54,366 nucleotides of DNA from Succinivibrio sp. Lineage in GTDB: Bacteria; Pseudomonadota; Gammaproteobacteria; Enterobacterales; Succinivibrionaceae. Made by a program: the position numbers and the translations under genes. Below are positions 28,506-39,961 of the stretch, piece after piece. The notes beneath the pieces were generated by a model. That model made no database searches and was not told the DNA's origin. It saw nothing but the letters and a program-made list of their open reading frames with translations. The stretch spans positions 1-54,366 of the forward strand of contig JAFUGP010000081.1 of NCBI GenBank assembly GCA_017469335.1, written 5' to 3'. Within the stretch, counting starts at the first letter, position 1. The number at the start of each line of letters is the position of its first letter.

Positions 28506-28515
28506 GCGACCTCCC
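28495..28515. terminator. Hairpin overlapping the ferredoxin stop codon
   Basis: GGGAGGTC (28495-28502) and GACCTCCC (28508-28515) form an 8-bp stem whose loop contains the ferredoxin TGA. It lies in the 21-nt gap between two converging genes. No U-tract is present. Confidence 0.45.
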
Positions 28516-28526
28516 TGTCCCGGCGC

Positions 28527-31500
28527 TCAGGGCACCGCCTGCGCCGACGCTGACGCCGCCTCGGCAGCCTGATCTGCAGACGAGGTGATCGGCCTGAAAT
28601 TGACATCGAGCTTGTTGTAGGGGATCTCGATGCCGTGCGCGGCGAAAGTGCTCAAGGTCTGGGTGCACAGGTAGTCCACCGTGGCCTTGCGCTTGCCGAT
28701 CTGCTCCACATACAGCTCGCACATCAGATTGACACTGCTGTCCTCCAGACTCTTGACATAGACCAAGGGCTCGTTGACCCGGGTACCGTGCGGGCAGCGG
28801 CGGGCGATGTCCAGCAGCAGCGCCTTGGCCTGCTCCACATCGGCGTCATAGGCCACCCCCACCTCAAACTCCAGTTTGGTCACCGAATTGGTCAGCGACC
28901 AGTTGGTCAGCGCGGAGGTGATGAACTGGCGGTTGGGGATCATCACTTCCTTGTTGTCAAAGGAGATCACGGTAGTGGAGCGGATGCGGATCTTGCTGAC
29001 CGTGCCCGAGAGCGAGTTGAGCGTGATGATGTCGCCCACCCGGATCTGCCGCTCAAACAGAATGATGAGACCGGAGACGAAATTGGCGAAGATCTCCTGC
29101 AACCCGAAGCCCAAGCCTACCGATAAAGCCGCTACCAGCCACTGCAGCTTATCCCAGTGAATGCCCAGCGCTCCGGCCGCCAGCACCAGTCCGCCGGCCA
29201 TGATGATGTAGGAGGTGACGATCCTTACGGTGTAGGCGGTGCCCTTGCCGGAGGTGCCCGCACCGGTGCGCAGCGAGAGCAGCCGCTCCAGCAGGCTGGG
29301 CAGATTGCGGTTGAGCAGCACCGTCACCGCCAGTATCACCGCACTGAGCAGCAGGTCGCCTAAGGTCAGCTCGTCCTTGACCACCTCGCGGCCGTCCGCC
29401 AGATCCCTCACCTGCCAGAGTTTGACGTTATCCAGGTAGCTCAGCACCGAGGCCAGATCGCTCCACTGCCGGTAGATGAACACGACGGCAATGAGCAGCA
29501 TCACGTAGTTGATGAGCCTGAAGGCCTGCACCCTGATATGCTCCAAGGCGCGGTTGCCCTCGGACTTGCGTGCGGCATCGGCATGCTGCAGCCTGCGCCT
29601 GAATAAGGCGCTTTCCGAGACATACATGGCCCGGCGCGCCGTACCGCTGGCCACATAGAACAAAAGACCGATGTAGCAGGTATAGGCCAGACGGTTGATG
29701 AGTTTCATGGTGGTGTAGTAGTAGCCGCTGCCTACGGCTGCGGCAATGCCGATGGGCATGGCCAGTCCGGCCAAGACTAGAAGCCAGATCTGGGGGCTTA
29801 GGTAGAAGCGCTGTTTGAGCATCTCAAAGAGCCTGGGCAGGGTACAGGAGAGCATGCCCAGACAGCAGAGCAGTACCAGCACATAGCCCGTGACATCATA
29901 GAAGATCTCAGAGGGATCAAGCTCGGTGATGTTGCCGGCGATAAGCAGCGGGATGGCGCACAGCCAGAAGCGCCCCCAGGTGCGGCGGTCACGCTGCAGC
30001 GCGTCAGGATTGAGCGAGAAATGGCGCTGGAACAGCGAGTTGGGCTTGCTCAGCTCCAGGTATAAGGCAAACATGAACACATGCAGCAGCATCATGAGGA
30101 TGGCCTGCACCTGCCTTACGCTGTCACTTAAGGACAGACAGATGAAGAGCGAGCCTATGATGGTCAGCACGGCAGTCTGAGGCACGCAGAACACCAGGCG
30201 GTTTAACAGGGCCTGCGCCGTGACAAAGATGCTGTCGTCAGCGCGGTCAAGCCTCTGAGCCAGGGTATTGTTGCGCCGGCGCAGCACTGGAGTGAAATAG
30301 AGAATTGCCAGCGAGAGCAGGATCAGCGGGGCGAGCACGGTTAAGGCCGTGCGGGCCGCGTTTAACCAGAACGATTCTGACTGCATTCGGGTGAGAAAAC
30401 GCTGCCACTGGTGATTCAGCGCCTGCGGGATGCTGCGCAGAAAATCGCCTCCTAAGGGGTAATTGCTCTTCAGCCAGAACAGCCGCTCGGTGATGAGCGC
30501 GGTCAGAGAGCCGCGCAGCTGCGCGTAGTCGGCGTATTTGAGCTTGAGCTCCAGGGCCTGCTGGTGCTCTGAGGAGATTTCCTGATAAAGCTGGCCTAAG
30601 AGCTCTTTTTGCTGGGTGACCTGCTCGCGGAGGATCTCTTTGAAGGGCTCAGTATCCGGATGGCGGGCGACAATCTTTGCCACGGCGGCGGGGATGTCAA
30701 AGAGTGCGTCACGTTTTTCGCGGATATCGTAGAGATCGAGGTTGAGCACCGGAATGAGCTCGTCTAAGTCCACGTCCAGTTTGATGTCGGGCACGGAGAG
30801 CTGCTGGCGGTTTAACAGCCTCGAGAGCAGGATGCTGTCATCAAGTCCCTGCAGCTCCGAGTCTACGGAGCTTTGCAGCTGTTTGAGCTCGGAAATGGCG
30901 CTGACCACGTCCTGCGTCAGTCCGCTTAAGTTCAGGGCACTTTTGCGGTGGGAGCCGATCTGGGCGAGGGTATCCTGCAGCAGTTTGGCCCCGGCCCTGA
31001 CCTCAGTGTGCTGCAAGGAGTCCTGGTCTGACTCACCGTCACGGTTAAGCTCGGCGCTTAAAGCCTCACCGCGCTGTTCCTGCAGCGCTCGGGCCGCAGA
31101 TGACAACTCTTCGTAGTGCAACGCGGCGAGGCGTTGCTCATAAGAGGCCACATCGGCTAAAAAGGGCTGCTCTTTGAGGCGCAGCGAGAGCAGATCGCTG
31201 TGGGCGCGCAGGGCAGCGACCTCCAGACCCAGGCGGCGGTTTCTGAGGCTGCCCGGCTCCCCTTCACTCATCTGCGCAAGCAGGGTCTTGATCCGCTCAT
31301 TATCGGCGGTGATGGCATTCTGGGCCCGCTCGGGCAGAGTCTGGACCTCCGAGAGGGCGGCGGCCGTATCGGTGTAGCGCTGCTGCGCTTCTTCCAACTC
31401 ACCCTTGAGCTCTGCCTGCCTTTGCTCAAGCTGTGCGGCACTTAAGTCGGAGGGCAGTGCCGCGGGGGAGGCGCTGCCCTCTTTGGCGTTTTGGTAGCGC

Positions 31501-31832
31501 AATTCCAGATCGCGCAGGATGCCTTCGCGATCCTGCAGCTGACTCTCCAGTTCGCTGCGGGCGGCCCGGGTGGCCTCAAGCTCCCTGACAAATTTCAAGG
31601 AATCTTCCAAATCGGCGCTGCGCTCCTGTTTGGTCGTCTCATTTAAGCCGGTATCGGCCCGGACCTTCTCAAGCTCCTCGCGCAGCTCCTGCTCGGTAGG
31701 GAGATTGAGCAGGTTATCTGATCCTGAGGCGGCGGAGGGCAGCGCAGCGGTGCTTTGGGCGAGTGCGGGCGTAATCCCCCACAGCGCGGCGCCAATACAC
31801 AGAACTGCTGCAAAATAAGTGCAAAATTTCAT
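28527..31832 (-). CDS. Large mechanosensitive channel, MscM/MscK type
   Basis: 1101 aa from the ATG at 31832; the first 25 residues (CTYFAAVLCIGAALWGITPA) are a signal peptide. Residues about 30-470 form a periplasmic coiled-coil-rich domain (many Glu/Gln/Leu heptads). A block of multiple membrane helices follows. The MscS-type pore and beta domain are C-terminal: VAALSVGLGFGLQEIFANFV, FERQIRVGDIITLNSLSGTV, IPNRQFITSALTNWS. Length and layout match E. coli MscM (YjeP) and MscK, which release solutes on hypo-osmotic shock; I cannot separate the two. E. coli mscM follows psd, absent here. Confidence 0.9.
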   Translation of the reverse strand: MKFCTYFAAVLCIGAALWGITPALAQSTAALPSAASGSDNLLNLPTEQELREELEKVRADTGLNETTKQERSADLEDSLKFVRELEATRAARSELESQLQDREGILRDLELRYQNAKEGSASPAALPSDLSAAQLEQRQAELKGELEEAQQRYTDTAAALSEVQTLPERAQNAITADNERIKTLLAQMSEGEPGSLRNRRLGLEVAALRAHSDLLSLRLKEQPFLADVASYEQRLAALHYEELSSAARALQEQRGEALSAELNRDGESDQDSLQHTEVRAGAKLLQDTLAQIGSHRKSALNLSGLTQDVVSAISELKQLQSSVDSELQGLDDSILLSRLLNRQQLSVPDIKLDVDLDELIPVLNLDLYDIREKRDALFDIPAAVAKIVARHPDTEPFKEILREQVTQQKELLGQLYQEISSEHQQALELKLKYADYAQLRGSLTALITERLFWLKSNYPLGGDFLRSIPQALNHQWQRFLTRMQSESFWLNAARTALTVLAPLILLSLAILYFTPVLRRRNNTLAQRLDRADDSIFVTAQALLNRLVFCVPQTAVLTIIGSLFICLSLSDSVRQVQAILMMLLHVFMFALYLELSKPNSLFQRHFSLNPDALQRDRRTWGRFWLCAIPLLIAGNITELDPSEIFYDVTGYVLVLLCCLGMLSCTLPRLFEMLKQRFYLSPQIWLLVLAGLAMPIGIAAAVGSGYYYTTMKLINRLAYTCYIGLLFYVASGTARRAMYVSESALFRRRLQHADAARKSEGNRALEHIRVQAFRLINYVMLLIAVVFIYRQWSDLASVLSYLDNVKLWQVRDLADGREVVKDELTLGDLLLSAVILAVTVLLNRNLPSLLERLLSLRTGAGTSGKGTAYTVRIVTSYIIMAGGLVLAAGALGIHWDKLQWLVAALSVGLGFGLQEIFANFVSGLIILFERQIRVGDIITLNSLSGTVSKIRIRSTTVISFDNKEVMIPNRQFITSALTNWSLTNSVTKLEFEVGVAYDADVEQAKALLLDIARRCPHGTRVNEPLVYVKSLEDSSVNLMCELYVEQIGKRKATVDYLCTQTLSTFAAHGIEIPYNKLDVNFRPITSSADQAAEAASASAQAVP

Positions 31833-31909
31833 GGCGGTATGGGAAAAAGCTGATTGACGGGACCTGTGACTTAAGCAGGCTGCGGCGGGCACAAGCGGCC
31901 TGATTATCT

Positions 31910-31933
31910 GCAGGCCGGAACAAGCCGGCCTGC
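31910..31933 (-). terminator. Hairpin downstream of nadB
   Basis: A perfect 9-bp stem, GCAGGCCGG (31910-31918) with CCGGCCTGC (31925-31933), lies 11 nt after the nadB stop. There is no U-tract, so it may be a weak terminator before the channel gene. Confidence 0.5.
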
Positions 31934-31943
31934 GCTTTGGGGT

Positions 31944-33575
31944 TTAATTGCCGGCCGCTTCAAGCAGCAGGTCCTGTCTGGTGAGTATGGTAGGCCCGGT
32001 GCGCTCTTTTTGTCCCGGGTAATCAAGCGTGAAATGCAGTCCGCGTGACTCGTGGCGGCGCATGGCCGAGGCCACGATGATGTGGGCTACCTGCAGCAGG
32101 TTGCGCAGCTCCAGGAGGTTTTTGGTGACGCGGAAATTGGAGTAATACTCGTTGACCTCGCGCTCCAGCAGCCTGATGCGGTGCAGGGCGCGCTGCAGAC
32201 GCTTGTCGGTGCGCACTATGCCCACATAGTCCCACATGGTCAGCCGCAGCTCCTGCCAGTTGTGGGTGATGATCACTTCCTCGTCGGAATCGGTGACCTT
32301 GCTGGCATCCCACTCGGGCAGGTCGATATGCTCATAGCCGCAGGGCAGCTGCGTGAGGATGTCCTCGGCGGCTGCCTTGCCGTAGACCACGCACTCTAAC
32401 AGCGAGTTGGAGGCGAGGCGGTTGGCCCCGTGCAGACCGGTGTAGGCGCACTCGCCTATGGCATAGAGATTCTGGATGTCGGTACGGGCCCGGCGGTCCA
32501 CCATGATGCCGCCGCAGGTAAAATGCGCGGCCGGCACAATGGGAATGGGCTCGGCGGAAATGTCCACTCCCACCTTGAGACAGCGCTCGTAGATGGTGGG
32601 GAAGTGTTTCTTGACGAATTCATGCTCCTTAAAGCTGATGTCCAGGTACATGCAGGGCGCGCCCAGTCTTTTCATCTCGTGGTCGATGGCGCGGGCAACG
32701 ATGTCGCGCGGGGCCAGTTCCAGGCGTTCGTCATAGTTCTGCATGAAGCGGGTACCGTCAGGGCGCTTTAACTGCGCCCCCTCGCCGCGCAGGGCCTCGG
32801 TGAGCAGGAAGTTGCGGTCGGCCTGGCAGTAGAGGGTGGTGGGGTGAAACTGGTTGAACTCCATGTTGGCCACCCGGCAGCCGGCGCGCCAGGCCATGGC
32901 GATGCCGTCTCCCGAGCTGACCTCGGGGTTGCAGGTGTACTGGTAGACCTTGGAGGCACCGCCGGTGCACAGTGCCACAAACTGCGCCTGAATGGTGTCG
33001 ACCTCGCCGCTTGACACGTTGAGCACGTAGCAGCCGACCACCCGGTTGCCCGGCAGCCCCAGTTTGGTGGTGGTGATGAGATCGACGGCGTTGCGGTGCT
33101 CGAGCAGCGTGATGTTGGGGTTTTCGCGGGCGCGCTCCACCAAAGTCTCCTGAATGGAGCGGCCGGTGTGATCCTCGGCATGAAAAATGCGGCGGTGGCT
33201 GTGTCCGCCCTCGCGGTGGAGGTGGTAGGGCGACTGCCCCTCCCCCGGCGCCTCTTCCTTGCGGTCAAAGGGCACGCCGATGTCGATGAGCCACTGAATG
33301 GCGCTGCGCGCCTGCGTGGCCACGAAGCGCACCGTGTCCTCATCGCACAGTCCGGCCCCGGCGATACAGGTATCCTTGATATGCGACTCGATGGAATCCT
33401 CATCGTCGAGGGTGTTGTACACGCCGGCAATGCCGCCCTGGGCGTAGTTGGTGGAGCCGGCGCAGGCCTCCTCCTTGGAGAGCACGATAACCTTGGCGCG
33501 CTGTGCCAGACCCAAGGCGAGAGTAAGACCGGCAGCGCCGCTGCCGATGATAAGACAGTCTGTCTGATAGTTCAT
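31944..33575 (-). CDS. nadB: L-aspartate oxidase
   Basis: 543 aa from the ATG at 33575. This FAD enzyme oxidises L-aspartate to iminoaspartate, the first step of de novo NAD synthesis, using fumarate when anaerobic. It shows the dinucleotide fold [49 protein letters not shown] and the active-site region [11 protein letters not shown], plus [13 protein letters not shown] and [15 protein letters not shown]. nadA and nadC are not adjacent. It is divergent from the Sel1-rpoE genes, as E. coli nadB is from rpoE. Confidence 0.96.
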   Translation of the reverse strand: MNYQTDCLIIGSGAAGLTLALGLAQRAKVIVLSKEEACAGSTNYAQGGIAGVYNTLDDEDSIESHIKDTCIAGAGLCDEDTVRFVATQARSAIQWLIDIGVPFDRKEEAPGEGQSPYHLHREGGHSHRRIFHAEDHTGRSIQETLVERARENPNITLLEHRNAVDLITTTKLGLPGNRVVGCYVLNVSSGEVDTIQAQFVALCTGGASKVYQYTCNPEVSSGDGIAMAWRAGCRVANMEFNQFHPTTLYCQADRNFLLTEALRGEGAQLKRPDGTRFMQNYDERLELAPRDIVARAIDHEMKRLGAPCMYLDISFKEHEFVKKHFPTIYERCLKVGVDISAEPIPIVPAAHFTCGGIMVDRRARTDIQNLYAIGECAYTGLHGANRLASNSLLECVVYGKAAAEDILTQLPCGYEHIDLPEWDASKVTDSDEEVIITHNWQELRLTMWDYVGIVRTDKRLQRALHRIRLLEREVNEYYSNFRVTKNLLELRNLLQVAHIIVASAMRRHESRGLHFTLDYPGQKERTGPTILTRQDLLLEAAGN

Positions 33576-33666
33576 AGCCGTAATTTCCCGCTGCCCGTCC
33601 CAAAGGCGGCAGCACTCCTTTAAGTGGTGTTGTAAACGCATTCCTCAATCCTGGGAACTTAAGCTG

Positions 33667-33695
33667 ATTTTAGCGCAGCGCACCGCGGCTGCCAA
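33667..33695 (-). promoter_or_regulatory. nadB promoter
   Basis: Minus-strand TTGGCA (33695-33690), 17-bp spacer and TAAAAT (33672-33667), about 92 bp before the nadB start. Both hexamers are close to sigma-70 consensus with ideal spacing. Confidence 0.65.
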
Positions 33696-33799
33696 AAAAA
33701 ACTGTGCACTGCGGCGTACTTTGTGCCATATTAGGCCCAAAGTTTTTAAGCCGGCCGCCCCGCTGCGGAGCAGCGTGAGACCTCGCGGAGGAGATAATC

Positions 33800-34534
33800 A
33801 TGTCAAGACCTATCAGGATCCAAAATAAGTCACGCGGTAAACTCACTGTGTGCGCCCTGGTCGTGGGCGCGGTGTTGCTCACGGCGGGCCCGGTCAGTGC
33901 CCGGGATGCCGCCGTATCCGCGTTGCAGAGCGCCGAGCGCTCCTGCGCTGCAGGTAACGGAGCACAGTGCCTTAATTTGGGTGACCTGCGCCGTGACGGC
34001 CGCGGGTATCCGCGCGATTACAAGGAGGCCGCCTTTTGGTACGCCCAAGGCTGTGCGGCCGGCAATGCCGCCTCCTGCGCCAATCTGGGCTTTTTTCATC
34101 AGGCCGGACTGGGGGTTAAGATCAGCCTGCCATCCTCGGTTGCCTACCTCAAAAAGGCCTGCACGCTCAAGGACGCTCCTGCCTGTGCGGCCTTAGGCCG
34201 CCTCGCCGAAAAAGGTCAGGGGTTGGAACTTGACGAGGACTATGCCCTCTACCTCTACAAACGCGCCTGCCGTCTGGGGCATTTGGGCGGCTGCACGGGG
34301 GTGGCCAGATATTACCTGGACAGCGGCGTGGGGCGCAGCGCCGAGGCGGCCGCGCTGCTTGATAAAGTCTGTCTGGGCGGGCACGGGGAGGCCTGCAATC
34401 TCCTGGGCAGCTGGTATGAGCAGCAGGGCCTCTCCGACGCCGCACAGCTTGGGGAACTGTACGCCAAGGCCTGCAGGCTGCATTCGCTGCAGGGCTGCGT
34501 CAACCAGGCGCGCTTAAACAAAAAGGCGCCTTAA
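33800..34534 (+). CDS. Secreted Sel1-repeat protein, Cys-rich (Hcp-like)
   Basis: 244 aa. Residues 1-34 are a signal peptide ending at PVSA-RDA. The rest is five to six Sel1-like repeats of about 36 residues, each with paired cysteines (CAAGNGAQCLNLGDL, CAAGNAASCANLGFF, CTLKDAPACAALGRL, CRLGHLGGCTGVARYY, CLGGHGEACNLLGSW). The spacing matches the disulphide-linked repeats of Helicobacter Hcp proteins, suggesting a periplasmic or secreted scaffold. It sits between nadB and rpoE, where no gene lies in E. coli. GGAGGAGATAATC precedes the ATG. Confidence 0.85.
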   Translation: MSRPIRIQNKSRGKLTVCALVVGAVLLTAGPVSARDAAVSALQSAERSCAAGNGAQCLNLGDLRRDGRGYPRDYKEAAFWYAQGCAAGNAASCANLGFFHQAGLGVKISLPSSVAYLKKACTLKDAPACAALGRLAEKGQGLELDEDYALYLYKRACRLGHLGGCTGVARYYLDSGVGRSAEAAALLDKVCLGGHGEACNLLGSWYEQQGLSDAAQLGELYAKACRLHSLQGCVNQARLNKKAP

Positions 34535-34626
34535 GCGGTGAACTCAGGCCGCGTTGCGGCGCGGCGCAGTGAGGTCATCCTCAGCAGATTTTTGTGAGAT
34601 AACGCAAATTTTTTGACCGGGAACGC

Positions 34627-34654
34627 AGAACTTTTTGCAGCTGCCGCGGTCGTA
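34627..34654 (+). promoter_or_regulatory. Candidate sigma-E promoter of rpoE
   Basis: AGAACTT (34627-34633) differs from the sigma-E -35 consensus GGAACTT at one base. After 15 bp comes GTCGTA (34649-34654), a 4/6 match to GTCTAA. E. coli rpoE is autoregulated from such a promoter. Position (about 28 bp before the ATG) is plausible, but the -10 is weak. Confidence 0.35.
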
Positions 34655-34681
34655 GTAGTAACAGGTAGCAAGAGTATTAAT

Positions 34682-35272
34682 ATGAAAAGCGCCGCCAATG
34701 CCGTTGACCTCTCCGATAACGAGCTGGTCAAACGTGTCCAGGGAGGCGAGATAGCGGCCTACAATGTGCTGGTGATACGCTATCAGCACAAGGTGCGGCA
34801 GATTGCACTGAAAATCTGCGGCAATGAGGCTGACTCAGGCGACATCGCCCAGGAGGCGTTCCTCAAGGCCTATAAGGCCTTGGGCAGCTTTCGCGGCGAG
34901 AGCGCTTTTTACACCTGGCTGTACCGCATCACGGTCAATGTGGCCAGAAGTTACCTGGAGAGCAGCGCCAAAAACCGCAACCACGTGGATGTGGACGGTG
35001 AGGATATCGAGGCGCAGGATATAAGGGGAGCGTTGGTGACGGGCGATACGCCCGACCGCATCATCGAGTCCGAGGAATTGCATCGCGCGATTTTCACGGC
35101 CTTAGGTGAGCTGGCTCCCGAGCTCAAGCAGGCCCTTACTCTGCGTGAGGTGGAGGGTCTGTCTTATGAGGAGATTGCCGCACTGACTCATGTGCCCATC
35201 GGCACGGTCAGATCAAGGATTTTCAGGGCCCGTCAATATATCGAGGAGCGGATGACGGAGCTGGAGGTTTAA
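34682..35272 (+). CDS. rpoE: RNA polymerase sigma factor RpoE (sigma-E, ECF02-type)
   Basis: 196 aa from the ATG at 34682. Region 2: LVIRYQHKVRQIALKICGN, DIAQEAFLKAYKALGSFRG and SAFYTWLYRITVN. Region 4: LREVEGLSYEEIAALTHVPI with GTVRSRIFRARQ. These closely match E. coli sigma-E, which directs envelope-stress genes. A longer frame to 34613 adds an Ala/Val-rich stretch and overlaps the candidate promoter, so is rejected. rseA follows after 14 nt. Confidence 0.96.
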   Translation: MKSAANAVDLSDNELVKRVQGGEIAAYNVLVIRYQHKVRQIALKICGNEADSGDIAQEAFLKAYKALGSFRGESAFYTWLYRITVNVARSYLESSAKNRNHVDVDGEDIEAQDIRGALVTGDTPDRIIESEELHRAIFTALGELAPELKQALTLREVEGLSYEEIAALTHVPIGTVRSRIFRARQYIEERMTELEV

Positions 35273-35286
35273 CGGAGATTTGCAAC

Positions 35287-35931
35287 ATGGACAAAACCCA
35301 GTCCTACGAGCTCAAGGCAGAACAGCTCTCCGAGCTGTTCGACGGTCAGTCTCTGCCCGAGGGCAGTCTCAGCCTCGATGCTGAGGCGCAGCGTCAGCTC
35401 AACCGCTGGTCGCTCATCGGGGCCTCGCTGCGCGGGGAGCTTGGCGAGCGGGTCTATCCGGACTTCGCCCGGCAGGTGATGGAGCGCATCAACGAGGAAA
35501 ACGCCCGGATCATGATGACCGACCAGGCCGCGCTCAATCGAGAGGAGCATCCGGCCGCGAGATTCCGCCTGAAGCTGCGCAAAGCGGCGCTGTATGTGAC
35601 GCAGGTGGCCGCAGCTGCCGCCATCGCCATGATCACGGTGTTTGGCTATCAGACCTGGAATGCCGAGGGCAACTACAGCTTAAGCGAGGCGGCGGACGCG
35701 ACCTTAGGTCCGGTGGGCGGGGTTAACCTGGCGAGTTTCCAAAACGGCATCGAACAGCAGAACCTCACCCGTTACGAGGCCTCCCGTGCTCAGTTGGAGC
35801 AGAACAAGGTGAAATCGCCGGTGAGTCCCGCCGAGGGTCAGGACAGCGCGCAGCTGCGTCAGTTGCAGCAGCGCGAGGTGGAGCGGATCAATCAGTATCT
35901 GCGCAATTATGTGAGTACGCCGGCCTATTGA
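35287..35931 (+). CDS. rseA: Anti-sigma-E factor RseA
   Basis: 214 aa. The cytoplasmic part (about 1-100) includes EQLSELFDGQSLP and NRWSLIGASLRGEL, matching the sigma-binding domain of RseA. One membrane helix lies near residues 100-122 (LYVTQVAAAAAIAMITVFGY). The rest is periplasmic and would bind RseB and be cut by DegS then RseP. It has no zinc-binding Cys/His set, as in RseA. AACGGAGATTTGCAAC precedes the ATG. Confidence 0.93.
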   Translation: MDKTQSYELKAEQLSELFDGQSLPEGSLSLDAEAQRQLNRWSLIGASLRGELGERVYPDFARQVMERINEENARIMMTDQAALNREEHPAARFRLKLRKAALYVTQVAAAAAIAMITVFGYQTWNAEGNYSLSEAADATLGPVGGVNLASFQNGIEQQNLTRYEASRAQLEQNKVKSPVSPAEGQDSAQLRQLQQREVERINQYLRNYVSTPAY

Positions 35932-35944
35932 GCGTCGGCTTGAT

Positions 35945-37048
35945 GTGCCAATAACCAAAAGCAGCAAAAAAGTGCTGGAAAATCTCAAAAAAGCCGCCTG
36001 GGCAGGGACTGCGTGGGCGGTTTTTGCATCTGGATCCCTGGCCCTCGCCGCCCCCGGGACAAGCGAGGGGGCCGAGCGTGCGCTGCCTCAGATCTCCGAG
36101 GAGGCAGAGTCAGCCCCGGCAGTGACTGATGCTGCCGCAGGTGAGGATGAGGCCCGTGCCGAGAGTGCGCTCCCCGGGGATGCGCAGGAGGGCTGCCTGC
36201 CGCAGTTTGCGCAGCTGAAACAGCGCCTGGGCAGTGCCAACCTCGCCATGACCGCCGTGGCCGGCGATGCGCGCGGCATGTACCCTTTCTCCTATGAGCG
36301 CAGTGTCCAGGACGGCCATGTCTATACCCTGTGGAAGGCCTTAAACGGCGAGGTGGCAGGCTATGCCCTGCGCGATGAGCAGGGTTACGACTTCAACCGC
36401 GACCAGTCCTATTCAGGGCCTTTGAGCTGGCATCCGACCATGATTTTTGACCGGTTGTTCGACCCCGGACGCCAGTTAAGAGGTTACTCCTGCGTGCTCA
36501 CCGGCCGCACCAGACTCTCCGGGCATAAGGTCACCATGCTCAAGCTGGTGCCGCAGGACGGACTGCGCTATACCTTTTTAGTGGCCAGCGACGATGACTC
36601 GCAGCTGCCGGTGGAGCTGAGCGTGGTCAGTCCGCAGGGGCAGCTGGTCTACAAAATCACCGCCACCGATCTGCAGATAGGGCAGGCACAAGAGCGCGGT
36701 GCCGACAGCGTGTTTGACCGTTTTCTGCCGGGCAGAAGTGCCTCGCGCGGTAAACTCGAACCCTGGAGTTTTTTGCAGGTGCCGCGTTATTTCAGTCTGG
36801 TAGCCGAGGGGATCAGCCCCGACGTGGACGGCGAGTCCTGCCCCTATCAGGTCTACTCCGACGGGCTGGTGGACTTTCGGGTTTACATCAATAACCGCAG
36901 CTCGCTGTACCTGCCGGCGGTGGTCTCGGGCGCGCTGTCCGTGTTCCGTGTGGCGGCGGCCAGAAGGGAGTACGCCGTGGTGGGTGAGGTGCCGTTGGAG
37001 GTGGCAGGCGAGGTCTTCTCCAAACTGGTCACCAAAAAAGAGCCTTAA
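35945..37048 (+). CDS. rseB: Sigma-E regulatory protein RseB
   Basis: 367 aa, starting at GTG (35945), 13 nt after rseA; no suitable ATG is near. A signal peptide (AGTAWAVFASGSLALAAP) is followed by an acidic Ala-rich linker of about 50 residues. The MucB/RseB lobes follow: YPFSYERSVQDGHVYTLWKA, CVLTGRTRLSGHKVTML and LVYKITATDLQIG. RseB is the periplasmic guard that protects RseA from DegS. rseC, which follows in E. coli, is absent. Confidence 0.92.
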   Translation: MPITKSSKKVLENLKKAAWAGTAWAVFASGSLALAAPGTSEGAERALPQISEEAESAPAVTDAAAGEDEARAESALPGDAQEGCLPQFAQLKQRLGSANLAMTAVAGDARGMYPFSYERSVQDGHVYTLWKALNGEVAGYALRDEQGYDFNRDQSYSGPLSWHPTMIFDRLFDPGRQLRGYSCVLTGRTRLSGHKVTMLKLVPQDGLRYTFLVASDDDSQLPVELSVVSPQGQLVYKITATDLQIGQAQERGADSVFDRFLPGRSASRGKLEPWSFLQVPRYFSLVAEGISPDVDGESCPYQVYSDGLVDFRVYINNRSSLYLPAVVSGALSVFRVAAARREYAVVGEVPLEVAGEVFSKLVTKKEP

Positions 37049-37098
37049 GACCCGGGCCGGGCTCCACACAGCGGCTTCAAGCCACGTTCGCAAGCCGG

Positions 37099-37121
37099 GC
37101 GCCTGATGGCGCTTTTTGTTT
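37099..37121 (+). terminator. Terminator after rseB
   Basis: GCGCC (37099-37103) and GGCGC (37108-37112) form a short all-GC stem with a TGAT loop, followed by TTTTTGTTT. It ends the rpoE-rseA-rseB unit 50 nt after the stop. Confidence 0.7.
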
Positions 37122-37141
37122 CTAAGCGGGGCGTATTCCGC

Positions 37142-37147
37142 TATAAT
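37142..37147 (+). promoter_or_regulatory. -10 element upstream of lepA
   Basis: A perfect TATAAT (37142-37147) lies just after the rseB terminator and 88 bp before lepA. No clear -35 stands at 16-18 bp; TTGTTT (37116-37121) is 20 bp away. Its place after a terminator supports a promoter for lepA-lepB-rnc-era-recO. Confidence 0.5.
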
Positions 37148-37235
37148 GGCGTTGTTTTTTTCAAGTGTGAAGGCCCTCCCCTCCGCTGCATGAACGGCCG
37201 CGCTGCGGCCTGCGGAGGACTGGGGCGGTTTTGGT

Positions 37236-39046
<1,811 letters not shown>

Positions 39047-39050
<4 letters not shown>

Positions 39051-39961
39051 CCAACTTGTTTTCGCTTATCCTGGCGCTGCTCTCCCTCCTGACGGGGGCA
39101 GCCTGGGTGTACGATCGCAGATGCCGTCTGCCTAAAAGGCGCAACACGCTCTCAGAGCGCCTGAAGATAGAGCCTGAGCTCGATCCCAAGGAGCGCCGCC
39201 GCATCCTGGAGCCCGACGGCTTTATAGGGCAGATAGGCTCGCTGTTTTTCATCGTGCTCTTCGTGTTCATCTTCCGCGCCTACTGCATCGAGCCCTTCCG
39301 CATTCCCTCAGGCTCCATGGAGCCTACCTTGGAGCCTGGGGATTTCATCGCCGTGACCAAGTGGAGTTACGGGCTGCGCAACCCGGTGACCAACGCGGTG
39401 TGGCTGCCCACCGGCAAGCCCCAGCGCGGCGATGTGGTGGTGTTCAAGTATCCCGAGGAGCCCAGCGTGGATTACATCAAGCGCGTGGTGGGACTGCCGG
39501 GGGATGTGGTCATCTACCGCGACAAGCAGCTCTACGTGCTGCCCGCGGGCAGCCCCGAGGGGCGCGAGGCCGAGTACATGAGCCAGACCGAACGCGAGCG
39601 GCGCATGGTGCAAAGCCGCGGCGCCGTGGAGCAGTACATCGTGTATGACGAGGATCTCTCAGGCTATGTGCACCGCATCATGATCAACCCGCACTCCCCG
39701 CAGATAGAGCGTTTTTATTTCCGCCAGAGCGGCGCGGGCGAGTTTATCTGGCGGGTGCCCGAGGATCATTATTTCACGCTGGGCGATAACCGCGACAACA
39801 GCAAGGACAGCCGTTTCTGGGGCTTTGTGCCCTACGAGAACCTGGTGGGCAAGGCCGTGGGGATCTGGCTGTCGCTGGAGCTGGACCGCCCGCAGGGCGG
39901 CATGCTGCCGGGCTGGCTGCCCTCTGACATACGTTTTTCGCGTATCGGGGGGATCAAATGA
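39047..39961 (+). CDS. lepB: Signal peptidase I
   Basis: 304 aa, starting at TTG (39047), which overlaps the lepA stop as TTGA, with AAGGTAGGTAAGGAC upstream. It has an N-terminal membrane helix ([17 protein letters not shown]), a second ([20 protein letters not shown]), catalytic Ser in [12 protein letters not shown] and catalytic Lys in [26 protein letters not shown] is the conserved box E. It releases Sec and Tat substrates at the outer face of the inner membrane. It is coupled to rnc by an ATGA overlap. Confidence 0.97.

Noticed and set aside
33654-33660. GGAACTT, a perfect sigma-E -35 hexamer upstream of the Sel1 gene
   Set aside because: No TCTRA-like -10 is found at 15-17 bp downstream, so it is probably chance.
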